Below, in pieces: positions 35,415 to 43,646 of a DNA stretch of 64,000 nucleotides (positions are counted from its first letter, which is position 1; every line of letters starts with the position of its first letter). The translations under genes and the position numbers were made by a program. Location of the stretch: positions 4,650,001-4,714,000 of the forward strand of contig OZ245761.1 of assembly GCA_965227535.1 (NCBI GenBank). The letters run 5' to 3'. The notes beneath the pieces were generated by a model that was given only the letters and a program-made list of their open reading frames with translations, was not told the DNA's origin and did no database searches. The DNA is from SZUA-430 sp965227535. Lineage in GTDB: Bacteria > Pseudomonadota > Alphaproteobacteria > Micropepsales > Micropepsaceae.

Positions 35415-35837
35415 TTAGCCGACTGAGCGTAGCTTGGAACGCGCCAGAACGCTGAGCAACGCCGCCTCAAGATGCTCGGGCATGTAAGGCTTCGCCAGGC
35501 GGGGTAGGCTGCGATATCGTTCGGCGATGGCTTCCGGGCCGTACCCGGTCGTGATGACGATCGGGATCGCGCGCGCGCTCAATGCATCCAGAATCGCGTC
35601 CGCCGGCTCATTGGACAGGTTCATATCGACGATGGCCGCGTCGAACGTCTGCTCAACCAGAAGCGCCAACGCCTTCGCGGGGCGAGAAGCGGCCACCGGG
35701 AACGCGCCGAGCGCTTCGACCATGTCGATCAGCCCCAGCGCAATGAGCATCTCGTCCTCGACGACGAGAACGCGGGCGACCGGCGGTTTGGCGCGATCGA
35801 AGGCAAGCACATTGGACGCGTTGAGCGATTGGTTCAT
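35415..35837 (-). CDS. Single-domain response regulator receiver protein
   Basis: A 140-residue CheY-like receiver with no output domain. It has the acidic pocket VEDE (27-29), the phospho-acceptor Asp71 in AAIVDMNL, Thr97 in VITTGYG, and Lys116 in RLAKPY. It probably works as a phosphate relay or sink, or acts on a partner by binding, as do many such short receivers encoded near HWE-type kinases; no kinase gene is in the window. The ATG at 35837 has a GGAG site; the longer frame to 35903 is rejected. The Crp-like regulator gene begins upstream on the same strand. Confidence 0.88.
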   Translation of the reverse strand: MNQSLNASNVLAFDRAKPPVARVLVVEDEMLIALGLIDMVEALGAFPVAASRPAKALALLVEQTFDAAIVDMNLSNEPADAILDALSARAIPIVITTGYGPEAIAERYRSLPRLAKPYMPEHLEAALLSVLARSKLRSVG

Positions 35838-35951
35838 GTAGGTCTCCAGTCTTCCAGCCCGCCCAAACTGAAGCACGTCGGTCAGCCGAACACCGTACGC
35901 CATCGCGCATTGGTGTGGTGAAGGGCGCGTAAGCCATGCGGCAGAAAGCGG

Positions 35952-36668
35952 CTAAGCGCCGGGAATGAGCGCCGGGCGGTACTCGCCGAACAGCCTGCGA
36001 TATTCGTCAGTAACGGCCTCGTAACACTCGCACGCCGCATTTTCGAGCCCGGTGCGGTCCACGATGGTGATGCGCCCGTGTGCGTAACGGATGACGCCCG
36101 CCTTCTGCAACGTGCTGGCCGCGATGCTGACGGTCGAGCGGCGCACGCCCAACATGACGGCGATCAAATCCTGCGTCAGCGACAACTCGGCGACGCCGCT
36201 TCGATCATGTGCCGCCAACAGCCAGCGCGCCAGCCGCTGCCCCAATTCATGATGCGCATTGCACGCAGCGGTCTGGGCGACTTGAACATGAAACGCGTGC
36301 GCATACCGCAGCAGCAAATCGCGCAGCCGGGGCGCCTCGCCAACGACGCCCATCAACGCCGCCGGCGATAGACGATAGGCGGCGCCGCCGGTCTGACACA
36401 TGGTCTCGCTGAACGACGTCGCCGCGCCCAGCACGACCGACACGCCCGCGACACCTTCAGCCCCGATCAATCCGATCTCCAACGGAGCGCCGTCCGACAG
36501 TACGGTCAACGCGGAAATGAATCCGCTCTCGACGAAATACACGACCTCGACCGTCTCGCCGGCACGATGCAGCGGTTGGCCAAGATCCATGTCGACGCGA
36601 GTGAGATGCTTGGCGATCGCCGCAAATTCGCCCGCGGGAAGCATCGCGAGAAGCCGATTGCGAACCAT
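35952..36668 (-). CDS. Crp/Fnr family transcriptional regulator
   Basis: A 238-residue regulator: a cyclic-nucleotide-binding beta-roll (DMDLGQPLHRAGETVEVVYFVESGFIS to about residue 115), a dimer helix, then a winged helix-turn-helix (LTQDLIAVMLGVRRSTVSIAASTLQKAGVI). No Fnr-type cysteine cluster is seen at the N-terminus. The start is uncertain: ATG 36668 gives the usual MxRNRLLAxLP opening of this subfamily; GTG 36695 and TTG 36719 are also in frame. Its position before a receiver gene suggests a stress-response role, but the ligand is unknown. Confidence 0.85.
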   Translation of the reverse strand: MVRNRLLAMLPAGEFAAIAKHLTRVDMDLGQPLHRAGETVEVVYFVESGFISALTVLSDGAPLEIGLIGAEGVAGVSVVLGAATSFSETMCQTGGAAYRLSPAALMGVVGEAPRLRDLLLRYAHAFHVQVAQTAACNAHHELGQRLARWLLAAHDRSGVAELSLTQDLIAVMLGVRRSTVSIAASTLQKAGVIRYAHGRITIVDRTGLENAACECYEAVTDEYRRLFGEYRPALIPGA

Positions 36669-36804
36669 CTTTCGATCGATTTGAGTCAATTCCACTCCAA
36701 CGCCTAGGCGGGAGCTCAAATAACTCTCAGTCGGCCGCTAGCCAGGAAATGCGGACAGCCGATACTCACCCGAACGCGGCCGGTTCCAAAAAGGTTGCAA
36801 TCCC

Positions 36805-37818
36805 TCACGCAACCCGGATGACGACCTTGCCGAAATGCGCGCCGCTCTCCAGGTACGCGAACGCCTCACGCGCCTCAGCGAAAGCAAACACGCGGTCGAC
36901 GACCGGCTTCAGCCCCGCGCCGTCCACCACGCGCACCAGCTCCTGTAAACCGGCACGGTCGCCGACGGTGATGTTGCGGAAGGACGCGCTCGAGAGCTTC
37001 AGCGCGAAGAAATCGATCCCCGGATTGTCTTCGGACAAGAAGCCGATCGATGCGATCTCGCCGCCCGCCGCCACCGCACGCAGCGACTGATTGATCGTGC
37101 CCGGCCCGCCGACCTCGACGACGCGGTCGACGCCGCGTCCGCCGCTGAGCGCGCGCACCTGCTTACCCCACTCGGGCGTTTGCGCGTAGTTCACGACGTC
37201 GCTCGCGCCCAACGCCTTGAGGCGCTCAGCCTTCGCGTCGCTCGAGGTAGTGGCGATGACGCGCGCACCGACCACACGGGCCAACTGAAGCGCAAAAATG
37301 GAAACCCCGCCCGTGCCCTGGACCAGCACACTGTGCCCCGCGCGAACGGGCGAGGGCCCGCTCAACGCCGTCCACGCCGTCAGCCCCGCACACGGCAGCG
37401 TCGCCGCCTCCTCATACGAAAGCGCGTCCGAAAACTTCACCACCGCCTCTTGCGATACCACCTTGCGCTCGGCGAGCCACCCGTCGTTCTGGTCGCCGTA
37501 CGCTTCAAGCCCCATCGTCGCGTGCAGCGGCCCGCCGAACCACCGCGGATGAAACGTCGAGATCACGCGGTCGCCGACCTTGAACGCCGTGACGCCCTCG
37601 CCGACGGCGATCACCTCGCCCGCGCCGTCGCTGGTCGGGATCAACCCCTTCTTGACGGCGCGCGGATAGCGCCCCTTCACCATCGCGATGTCGCGATAGT
37701 TCAACGACACCGCATGAACGCGGATGAGCAGCTCGCCCCGCTGCGGCCGCGGCTCCGCCTCGTCATGCAGACGCAGATCGTCAAGACTGTGAAAATCGTC
37801 GAAGCGATAGGCTTTCAT
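36805..37818 (-). CDS. NAD(P)-dependent alcohol dehydrogenase (zinc-free MDR type)
   Basis: A 337-residue medium-chain dehydrogenase/reductase. The N-terminal GroES-like domain has VSLNYRDIAMVKGRYP and PTSDGAGEVIAVGEGV, where zinc-dependent enzymes carry Cys and His ligands; those are missing, so it is probably a zinc-independent quinone-oxidoreductase-like enzyme. The cofactor domain has VLVQGTGGVSIFALQLARVVGARVIATTSSDAK. The C-terminus (GLKPVVDRVFAFAEAREAFAYLESGAHFGKVVI) is standard. The ATG at 37818 has a GGAG site. It diverges from the small membrane-protein gene at 37879. Confidence 0.9.
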   Translation of the reverse strand: MKAYRFDDFHSLDDLRLHDEAEPRPQRGELLIRVHAVSLNYRDIAMVKGRYPRAVKKGLIPTSDGAGEVIAVGEGVTAFKVGDRVISTFHPRWFGGPLHATMGLEAYGDQNDGWLAERKVVSQEAVVKFSDALSYEEAATLPCAGLTAWTALSGPSPVRAGHSVLVQGTGGVSIFALQLARVVGARVIATTSSDAKAERLKALGASDVVNYAQTPEWGKQVRALSGGRGVDRVVEVGGPGTINQSLRAVAAGGEIASIGFLSEDNPGIDFFALKLSSASFRNITVGDRAGLQELVRVVDGAGLKPVVDRVFAFAEAREAFAYLESGAHFGKVVIRVA

Positions 37819-37878
37819 CGGCGGCACTCCGTTAGCTGGATGGCGAGAGCTTAGCGCAAAATCATGCTAGGAAACGCC

Positions 37879-38466
37879 ATGACGACTCCGGTGCTGACCT
37901 GGCGCTACAGCAAAGCGCAGCTGGAAAAGACGGCAGCGATTGCCTTCGCGATGGCGCTGCTCTTCGGCCTCTTCAGCCTGGCGCATTGGTTCGGCGCCGT
38001 GATGGCGATCCTCGTCGCGGCCGTCGGCGTGCAGACGCTTTTCTACGCGCACAGCACAAGCCCCGTCTTGACGATCGGCCCTGAGGGCCTGCGTTTCGCG
38101 CGCTTCTCGTCGCGCACGGTGCCGTGGTCAGAGATCACCGAGGTCGCCGTCGTGCGCGGCGTGCGGCGTGGCGTCGCCTGGGGCAAAGTCTACTACAGGC
38201 CGGCCCCGTCGACGGACGAGATAAGTTTCTCCCTGCGCAGCTATGACGGCTATACGGGCGCGCTGCGCAACGCCTTGCGCGGTCTGCGCACGATGTTCGG
38301 CGCTCTCGGCGTGCAGTGCTATGTCGGCCAACTCGACGGCGCGTCGGCCGACGACGTCGCCCGCGCCATCCAGGTCTACTGGCGCGGCACGATAGAAGAC
38401 ATGGTCCCGATCGAAGGCCGCTTCAACAAAACGCCGTGGACCGGCGCGCCGCCGCCGCTGCCCTAA
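37879..38466 (+). CDS. Small membrane protein with PH-like domain
   Basis: A 195-residue protein with a hydrophobic N-terminal hairpin (about 20-60), then TIGPEGLRFARFSSRTVPWSEITEVAVVRG, which resembles the bacterial PH-like domain found in short membrane proteins. A helix and a Pro-rich tail follow. Function unknown. The ATG at 37879 is chosen for its AGGAAA site over one at 37864. Its TAA interlocks with the converging DUF1877 gene's stop (CTAA at 38463-38466). Confidence 0.68.
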   Translation: MTTPVLTWRYSKAQLEKTAAIAFAMALLFGLFSLAHWFGAVMAILVAAVGVQTLFYAHSTSPVLTIGPEGLRFARFSSRTVPWSEITEVAVVRGVRRGVAWGKVYYRPAPSTDEISFSLRSYDGYTGALRNALRGLRTMFGALGVQCYVGQLDGASADDVARAIQVYWRGTIEDMVPIEGRFNKTPWTGAPPPLP

Positions 38467-38963
38467 AGATCGACGGTGAACAGGACGTAGCGCCCGTCCG
38501 CCGCGGCGCGGCGGTAGAGCGCCCGCACGTCATCGAGCGCTTCCCAGGTATAGTCGAAATCCTGATCGCCCATCTCGCCGTCGTAGTCGGTGGGATCGAT
38601 GGCGTCATACCGCTTGCGGAATTCGCCCTTCGTAAAACGGTCAAGCGCCGCCGAAATCTCGCGCACCTGATCGGGCGTCTTCAAACTGATGATGTAGTCG
38701 TCGTTGCCGTAGAGTTGCTCCCCGCCCATGACCGCGTGGTTCAGCGGGTACGTCCCGCCTTCCCACGAAAGCCCACCGTCGGTCAGCGCGCGATGCATCG
38801 CATCCCACGCCTTGTCGCTCTCGGCGAGATAGTGCTTTGCCTTTTCGAAAAACGGCGTCTCGATCGCCGTTTGAATATGATCGATCCGCGCGTCATCCTC
38901 GACCGCACGCAGCGCCGCCGCCTCGCTTTCAGTCAGCGCGAAATGAACCCCGCGTGCAGTCAT
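38463..38963 (-). CDS. DUF1877 (YfbM-like) protein
   Basis: A 166-residue cytoplasmic protein matching the YfbM/DUF1877 family. GVHFALTESEAAAL opens it, AWDAMHRALTDGG and NHAVMGGEQLY give the conserved central part, DYIISLKTPDQVREISAALD follows, and YDGEMGDQDFDYTWEALDDVRALYRRAAADGRYVLF closes it. The family is widespread, structurally known and functionally unknown. Its TAG stop overlaps that of the upstream convergent gene. Confidence 0.82.
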   Translation of the reverse strand: MTARGVHFALTESEAAALRAVEDDARIDHIQTAIETPFFEKAKHYLAESDKAWDAMHRALTDGGLSWEGGTYPLNHAVMGGEQLYGNDDYIISLKTPDQVREISAALDRFTKGEFRKRYDAIDPTDYDGEMGDQDFDYTWEALDDVRALYRRAAADGRYVLFTVDL

Positions 38964-38976
38964 GCTCGTTTATCCT

Positions 38977-39411
38977 TTAGTTCGGAGCGGCTGTCGCCGC
39001 GCCTGTCGCGTCGGGCTTCATGCATTTCCAGACGACCTTGCCGTTCGGCTTGGTGACCTGCGTCGGCGTCTTCTTCGGACCGCACTTCAGCGACGCGGGC
39101 GGCGTCGGCGCAACAGCCTCGGCTGCGGGCACGCTCGCAGGCGCCGCAACGCCCGTCGGACCCACTGCGCCCGTCGGACCCACCGGACCCGTCGCGCCGA
39201 CAGCGCCGGTCGCACCCGTCGGCCCAACGGCCGGCGTTCCGACGCCCGTCGGACCAACCGCGCCCGTCTGTGCGGGCGGCGTCTGCACCACCACCGGCTT
39301 CAACGCCGGGCCGGCGCCGGCGGCGGGAACGCTACTGGCATTGTCGGCAAACGCGACCGTCGAACTCGCCAACACCACGGCCATCACAGCCAACCCACGA
39401 ACCGATTTCAT
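38977..39411 (-). CDS. Secreted collagen-like (G-P-T-G repeat) protein
   Basis: A 144-residue protein with a signal peptide ending STVAFA. The central part contains Gly-x-y-like repeats rich in GPTG and GATG (about residues 54-94), a short collagen-like or Pro/Gly spacer. The C-terminal 35 residues have two cysteines (SLKCGPKK and VWKCMKPD) that could form a disulfide. Function unknown; a cell-surface or periplasmic spacer role is possible. The ATG at 39411 is preferred over 39423, which has no ribosome site. Confidence 0.72.
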   Translation of the reverse strand: MKSVRGLAVMAVVLASSTVAFADNASSVPAAGAGPALKPVVVQTPPAQTGAVGPTGVGTPAVGPTGATGAVGATGPVGPTGAVGPTGVAAPASVPAAEAVAPTPPASLKCGPKKTPTQVTKPNGKVVWKCMKPDATGAATAAPN

Positions 39412-39531
39412 ACTCGTTCCCATACCAAAGTGCGATTGCGAGGCACTCACCTACAGCAGCCCAAATGCATCCGCCAGTCTCTCAACCACGTGCGCTCCCG
39501 AACATGCGAACACCGTCACACCTGAACCGCG

Positions 39532-39753
39532 CTAGGGCTCGCACGCCAAGACTTTTTTTTTGAGCCCCGCCAACACCTCTTCGAGTTGTGCCGCGTCGAG
39601 TTTCTCGAACGCCTCGACCGTGGCGTCGATGCTGACATGTCCGTTGTTGGTGATCGCAAGCCGCGTGACATTCGTGACCGGATCGCTCGTGCTCGTCACC
39701 GCGCGAAAGCGCTTGTGAAGCAGTGTCATCAGAGCACTTCGGTCCATTGTCAC
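39532..39753 (-). CDS. Small protein with A9 slippery tract near C-terminus
   Basis: A 73-residue cytoplasmic protein of unknown family: MDRSALMTLLHKRFRAVT, then VTRLAITNNGHVSIDATVEAFEKLDAAQLEEVLAGLKKKVLACEP. The last part forms an amphipathic helix. Nine A residues in the coding strand (39552-39560) encode Lys-Lys-Lys and could slip in replication or translation, changing the last few residues. The frame is supported by composition and a weak ribosome site (CAGGCG). Confidence 0.6.
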   Translation of the reverse strand: MTMDRSALMTLLHKRFRAVTSTSDPVTNVTRLAITNNGHVSIDATVEAFEKLDAAQLEEVLAGLKKKVLACEP

Positions 39754-39852
39754 GCCTGACTGACCTGGAAGACGTCATGGAGTATATGCGGGCGCAGTCT
39801 CGCTTCCGCTGCCCCGTGTGCTATGCAACCCACCGCACAGGGGAGACGCGTT

Positions 39853-40398
39853 ATGCATTTGTCCAAAATCGTCATCGCCACATTGGCCGCCTTGGCGCTC
39901 GCCGCCTGCGAGACGGGCGCGCAGATGCATGCGGGCGCTGACGCCGGTTACGTCGTCGCCTCGCTCGCTAAGCCGCCGGGCTCGGCCTACGACAGCGTGT
40001 CGTTCGCCTTCCGCAGCGCAGACGGCGACGGCGCATCCGCGCTCAGGTTCACCGGCGGCGCGTCGTCGTCAGCAGTCGCCGCCGCGCGCCTCGCACCCGG
40101 CCAATACGAATTCTACAGCTTCAACGTGAAGGGCGCGGGCAGGGACTACACGCCGCTTTTCGTCTATTCGATCCCCTTCACCGTCCAAAGCGGGAAGGCG
40201 ACATATCTGGGCCAGTACCTCGCACTCGACAACGCCAACGAACCCTACTTCGTCATCTCGAACGAACAGGCGCGCGACATCGCGATGGCCGCAAAAGCCG
40301 ACGCCTCACTCGCGGCAGCGCCGGTGATCGGGGCGGTCCCCAATCCCGGTAAGCTGCCATACTTCCGCAAGGCGCCGCTGCCGGCGCACGCGCACTAA
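39853..40398 (+). CDS. Lipoprotein, unknown
   Basis: A 181-residue predicted lipoprotein (lipobox ALAACE). The mature part has GYVVASLAKPPGSAYDSVSFAFRS, LAPGQYEFYSFNVKG and GKATYLGQYLALDNANEPYFVISNEQARD, which suggest a beta-sandwich like lipoproteins of the DUF2846 type, but I do not assert a family. The ATG at 39853 follows an AGGGGAG site. Its stop interlocks with the converging PNPOx-like gene in CTAA (40395-40398). Confidence 0.7.
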   Translation: MHLSKIVIATLAALALAACETGAQMHAGADAGYVVASLAKPPGSAYDSVSFAFRSADGDGASALRFTGGASSSAVAAARLAPGQYEFYSFNVKGAGRDYTPLFVYSIPFTVQSGKATYLGQYLALDNANEPYFVISNEQARDIAMAAKADASLAAAPVIGAVPNPGKLPYFRKAPLPAHAH

Positions 40399-40874
40399 AG
40401 CCGAACGTCGGCGACTTTGTTTTTGTAATCGCGCTTCGGATCGCGCCCGAGCAGGAGTTTAATCCCGGCCCAGACGCTGCTTTCGTTAAGCCAAATCTGC
40501 GCGCGCTCGGGCTCAAAGCGAAGCAGCTGAAGATTCGGATCGTCCTTGCCGCCCTTGTACCAAGCGGCCACGAACGGACTCCACAACCGGTCGATCACCG
40601 CGCGGTTGTTGTCGGCGATGATCTCGCCGTCCAACGACGCAAACAGATCGTGTCCCTTCGACGCAAAATGCGCGACCGCGGCGTGACGCTGCCCGATATC
40701 GCGAACGATGTCGGTGTCCTTGGCGGCGAAGATCCAAATTGCGCCGTCGCCTTCAAGCTGCGCCGTCATCGGCTGGCTATGCCCGTCCTCGACGCCGGTC
40801 AGACCCAACATGAGCGTCCGGTCCGATTTAAGCGCCTTCCAAAATTTCGCTGCGATGTCCGCTTCGTTGGCCAC
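40395..40874 (-). CDS. Pyridoxamine 5'-phosphate oxidase-fold general stress protein
   Basis: A 159-residue flavin-reductase-like split-barrel protein of the general-stress-protein-26 type: FWKALKSDRTLMLGLTG, PMTAQLEGDGAIWIFAAKDTDIVRDI, HAAVAHFASKGHDLFASLDGEI, RLWSPFVAAWYKGGKDDPNLQLLRFEPERAQIW. The family binds FMN or F420-like cofactors in stress responses. The start is GTG at 40874, which has a perfect AAGGAG site 5 bases upstream; no ATG serves. It diverges from the TorF porin gene. Confidence 0.88.
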   Translation of the reverse strand: MANEADIAAKFWKALKSDRTLMLGLTGVEDGHSQPMTAQLEGDGAIWIFAAKDTDIVRDIGQRHAAVAHFASKGHDLFASLDGEIIADNNRAVIDRLWSPFVAAWYKGGKDDPNLQLLRFEPERAQIWLNESSVWAGIKLLLGRDPKRDYKNKVADVRL

Positions 40875-41186
40875 GTCGGCTCCTTGTGAGTTGCTGCTCT
40901 GTAACCAGAGCGGGCCGTCCTTGGTTCCAACCCTCGATGTGCGCAGAAAGTTAGCTGTGATCCGCCTCCGCACGCGCCGCGTACCCGTAAATGCCGTTAC
41001 AATTATTCCTTGTACGGATCATCGCGCGTTGCCCAATCTGGCAAGCGCCATCCGCGGTTGCATTGCGGATTCTTCATGAGAAACAACCTGTACGACATTG
41101 CTGCACCTGCGATGGAGGGAGCCTCATGAAACCAGCGACCCACAAAGGGAATCGCGAACAAAAGTTGCGGGTAAAGGGTGCTGGTG
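40875..41186. other. Divergent intergenic region
   Basis: These 312 bases should hold the promoters of the PNPOx-like gene (minus) and the TorF porin gene (plus). The only structure I see is ATCCGC (41050-41055) paired with GCGGAT (41065-41070). Short frames here (for example one starting at 41077) look accidental. Confidence 0.4.
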
Positions 41187-41939
41187 ATGAGCGTAAGATT
41201 TTTCGCAAAGGCCCTGACGGGCGCGTTGATGTTGACGGCCCTGGCGGCCACGGCTTCGGCCGACGGCGGCGACGCCACAGGCCCCTGGACGTTCAACTTC
41301 GCGGCGACGACGGATTACAGATTCCGCGGCATCAGCCAAAGCGACAACGACCCGGCATTGCAGGGCTCCGTCGAATACGCCGACCCGTCCGGCTTCTTCG
41401 CGAGCGCCTGGGCCTCGACCATCGACTTCTCCCCCTTCGGCGATCCCGACGCGTCGGTTGAGGTGGACTTCACCGCCGGCTACCGCCACGACTTCTCGGC
41501 TGAGACGCAAGGTACGATCAAGGTCGTCTACTACTGGTACCCGGATTCCGACCCGCCGCCGTTCGTCGACGACGCCGACTACGTCGAGATCATCGCGGGC
41601 CTCACGCACGACTTCGGCGAACTCAAAGTGTCCGGCGAACTCGCCTACAGCCCCGACTACTCAGGCGGCACGGGCAACGCTTTCGCCATCACCGGCGGCG
41701 CCGCATACCCGATCGTGCCGACATGGTGGGTCTTCAACAAAGGCCTCGAAGCCTCGGCCCATCTCGGCCACCAGTCGATCGACGATGCGCAAGACTACGC
41801 GTTCTGGGATTTGGGCGTCAGCGCCGGCGTCGACAACTTCACTTTCGACGTGCGCTACGTCGACACCGACGTCGACGCTTGCATCGACGTCTGCGACTCG
41901 GGCCTCGTCCTCACCGCCGCCGTCGCCTTCGGCGGCTAG
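41187..41939 (+). CDS. TorF family putative outer-membrane porin
   Basis: A 250-residue predicted beta-barrel. The signal peptide ends AATASA. TTDYRFRGISQSDNDPALQGSVEYADPSGFFASAWAS is the signature start of the TorF (Gcw_chp) family common in proteobacteria; alternating strands follow and the last reads LVLTAAVAFGG. Probably a small-solute channel; substrate unknown. The ATG at 41187 has an AAAGGG site. A Cys pair (DACIDVCDSG) sits in a late loop. Its stop overlaps the converging amidohydrolase's stop in CTAG. Confidence 0.88.
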   Translation: MSVRFFAKALTGALMLTALAATASADGGDATGPWTFNFAATTDYRFRGISQSDNDPALQGSVEYADPSGFFASAWASTIDFSPFGDPDASVEVDFTAGYRHDFSAETQGTIKVVYYWYPDSDPPPFVDDADYVEIIAGLTHDFGELKVSGELAYSPDYSGGTGNAFAITGGAAYPIVPTWWVFNKGLEASAHLGHQSIDDAQDYAFWDLGVSAGVDNFTFDVRYVDTDVDACIDVCDSGLVLTAAVAFGG

Positions 41940-43534
41940 AACCCCGGATCGCGATAGACGCTCTCCCCGTCAAGCAGCGTCAACAACACGCGCGCCTTGT
42001 GAATCTCCCCGACCGGAATCTCAAACAGATTCCGGTCGACAACGATCAGATCCGCAAGTTTGCCCACTTCGATCGAGCCCGACATGGCGTCCTCAATCGC
42101 GACGGCCCGTGCGGCATTGATCGTGTAGGCAGCGAGCATAGTGCGAAGTGCAACGCGCTCTTGCGCTGGCTGGCGTGTGACAGCGGCTTGGATTGCGTCG
42201 AGAGGGTTCATCGACGACGACGGCCAATCGCTGCTCGCCAGCAACTGTGCGCCGCCGGCCCCCACACGCGCCATCGGATAGAGCCACCGCGCACGCTTCG
42301 GACCAATCGCTGCCGTCGCGGCGGCCATCAGCGGATCGTTGGAATCAAAGAACAGTGGTTGAAAATTCGCGGCCACGCCCAACCCTGCGAAACGACTGAT
42401 GTCCTGAGGATCCGCGACGCCGATATGCGCCAACTGATAACGGTGAATGCCCGGGCCGCCAAGGTGAAACGCAATATCGATCGCATCGAGCCCCACGCGC
42501 ACCGCCCGGTCGCCCATCGCGTGCATGTGAATAAAGAAATCCGCTCTGTCGAGGCGCTGCACGATCGCGTTCAATGCCGACGGTTGTATCAGCAACTCGC
42601 CGCGCTGGTCCGGCGTCCCCTCGTACGGTTCAAGCATCGCCGCCGTGCGCCGGTCGATCTCGCCGTCCAGGAACATCTTCGCGGCATTAGCGCGAAATCG
42701 ACGGCCAACCGTGTCCGCGCGCCGCTCGATCATTTCGTCGACCTGCTCAGGTCCGCGCGCAAGATCGACGCGCTGCGCCGCAACCACGCGCACCGTCAAC
42801 TCGCCCGCGGTATCAGCCGCGTGATAGGCGTCGACCATGGCGGGGCTTGCGCTGGCGTCGACCAACGACGTAATGCCAAAGCGGTTCGCCATCGCCGTCG
42901 ACCGCTGCAGAGCCAGGCGATACTCCGCTTCCCTGGGCTTTGGAATAAGCGCACGAACACGTTCGGCCGCCTCGCCGTCAACGACGCCGCTTGTCGCCGG
43001 GAGGTCCGCCATCTTCAGCGCGCGCGAATTGACCCAACCCGTGAAGCCGTCGGCCGTCGTGAGGAACGCCGGCTGGTCGGGCACAAGCTCATCGAGTTTC
43101 GCAAGACTGGGACCGGCATCGCCGAACATCTGCGGCGACCACCCCGCGCCCAGCAACCAAGGCCGCTGACGATGCGCCGAAGCACACGCACGGACCGTCG
43201 CGTACAAAGCGGCAACCGTTTTAGCCTCGCCGAGCTGACATCTGATGAGCCGCAGTCCGCCCGACATCGGATGCGTGTGCGAGTCATGAAACCCCGGCAG
43301 CACCATCCGCCCCTTGAGCGCAATCCTGCGCGCATCAGGCCCCGCCGCCGTCAAAGCCCCTGCATCGTCGCCGACATAAGCAATAAGCCCCTCGCGAACG
43401 ACGACGGCGCTCGCCCAAGGGCGCGCCGGATCAAGCGTGTAGACCTTGCCGCCGTGCAGAACGAGCGGGCCCTCGGCGCGTGCTTGCGCGGCGCACAACA
43501 ATGCGAGCAGCAGAAGTCGCCATACGAACGTCAT
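41936..43534 (-). CDS. YtcJ-like amidohydrolase, secreted
   Basis: A 532-residue metal-dependent amidohydrolase of the YtcJ/long-chain branch with a signal peptide (ALLCAAQARA). LHGGKVYTLD and LPGFHDSHTHPMSGG (HxH zinc site) start the barrel; AAKMFLDGEID, FFIHMHAMGDRAVRVGLDAI, YQLAHIGV and LLASSDWPSS follow, and GSIEVGKLADLIVVDRNLFEI is the typical end. Relatives hydrolyse N-acyl or aryl-amide compounds; the substrate here is unknown. The ATG at 43534 begins the signal peptide; the frame is open to 43717. Confidence 0.9.
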   Translation of the reverse strand: MTFVWRLLLLALLCAAQARAEGPLVLHGGKVYTLDPARPWASAVVVREGLIAYVGDDAGALTAAGPDARRIALKGRMVLPGFHDSHTHPMSGGLRLIRCQLGEAKTVAALYATVRACASAHRQRPWLLGAGWSPQMFGDAGPSLAKLDELVPDQPAFLTTADGFTGWVNSRALKMADLPATSGVVDGEAAERVRALIPKPREAEYRLALQRSTAMANRFGITSLVDASASPAMVDAYHAADTAGELTVRVVAAQRVDLARGPEQVDEMIERRADTVGRRFRANAAKMFLDGEIDRRTAAMLEPYEGTPDQRGELLIQPSALNAIVQRLDRADFFIHMHAMGDRAVRVGLDAIDIAFHLGGPGIHRYQLAHIGVADPQDISRFAGLGVAANFQPLFFDSNDPLMAAATAAIGPKRARWLYPMARVGAGGAQLLASSDWPSSSMNPLDAIQAAVTRQPAQERVALRTMLAAYTINAARAVAIEDAMSGSIEVGKLADLIVVDRNLFEIPVGEIHKARVLLTLLDGESVYRDPGF

Positions 43535-43646
43535 AAGTGCCGCCCTCACGCGGTGTTGAACACGTGGCTCGTGTCTGGCTCGTTGTGACACGGGACGGCG
43601 CGCGACACACTCCCCCGGCCAAAAGAGCAACAGGGGAGGGCGGAAA

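Noticed and set aside
41077..41186. Short frames before the TorF porin gene
   Set aside because: The ATG at 41077 gives only 17 codons; the frame at 41126 runs into the porin gene in a different frame.
41723..43588. A 621-codon plus frame opposite the YtcJ-like amidohydrolase
   Set aside because: Arg-rich shadow; the minus frame is a full amidohydrolase with a signal peptide.
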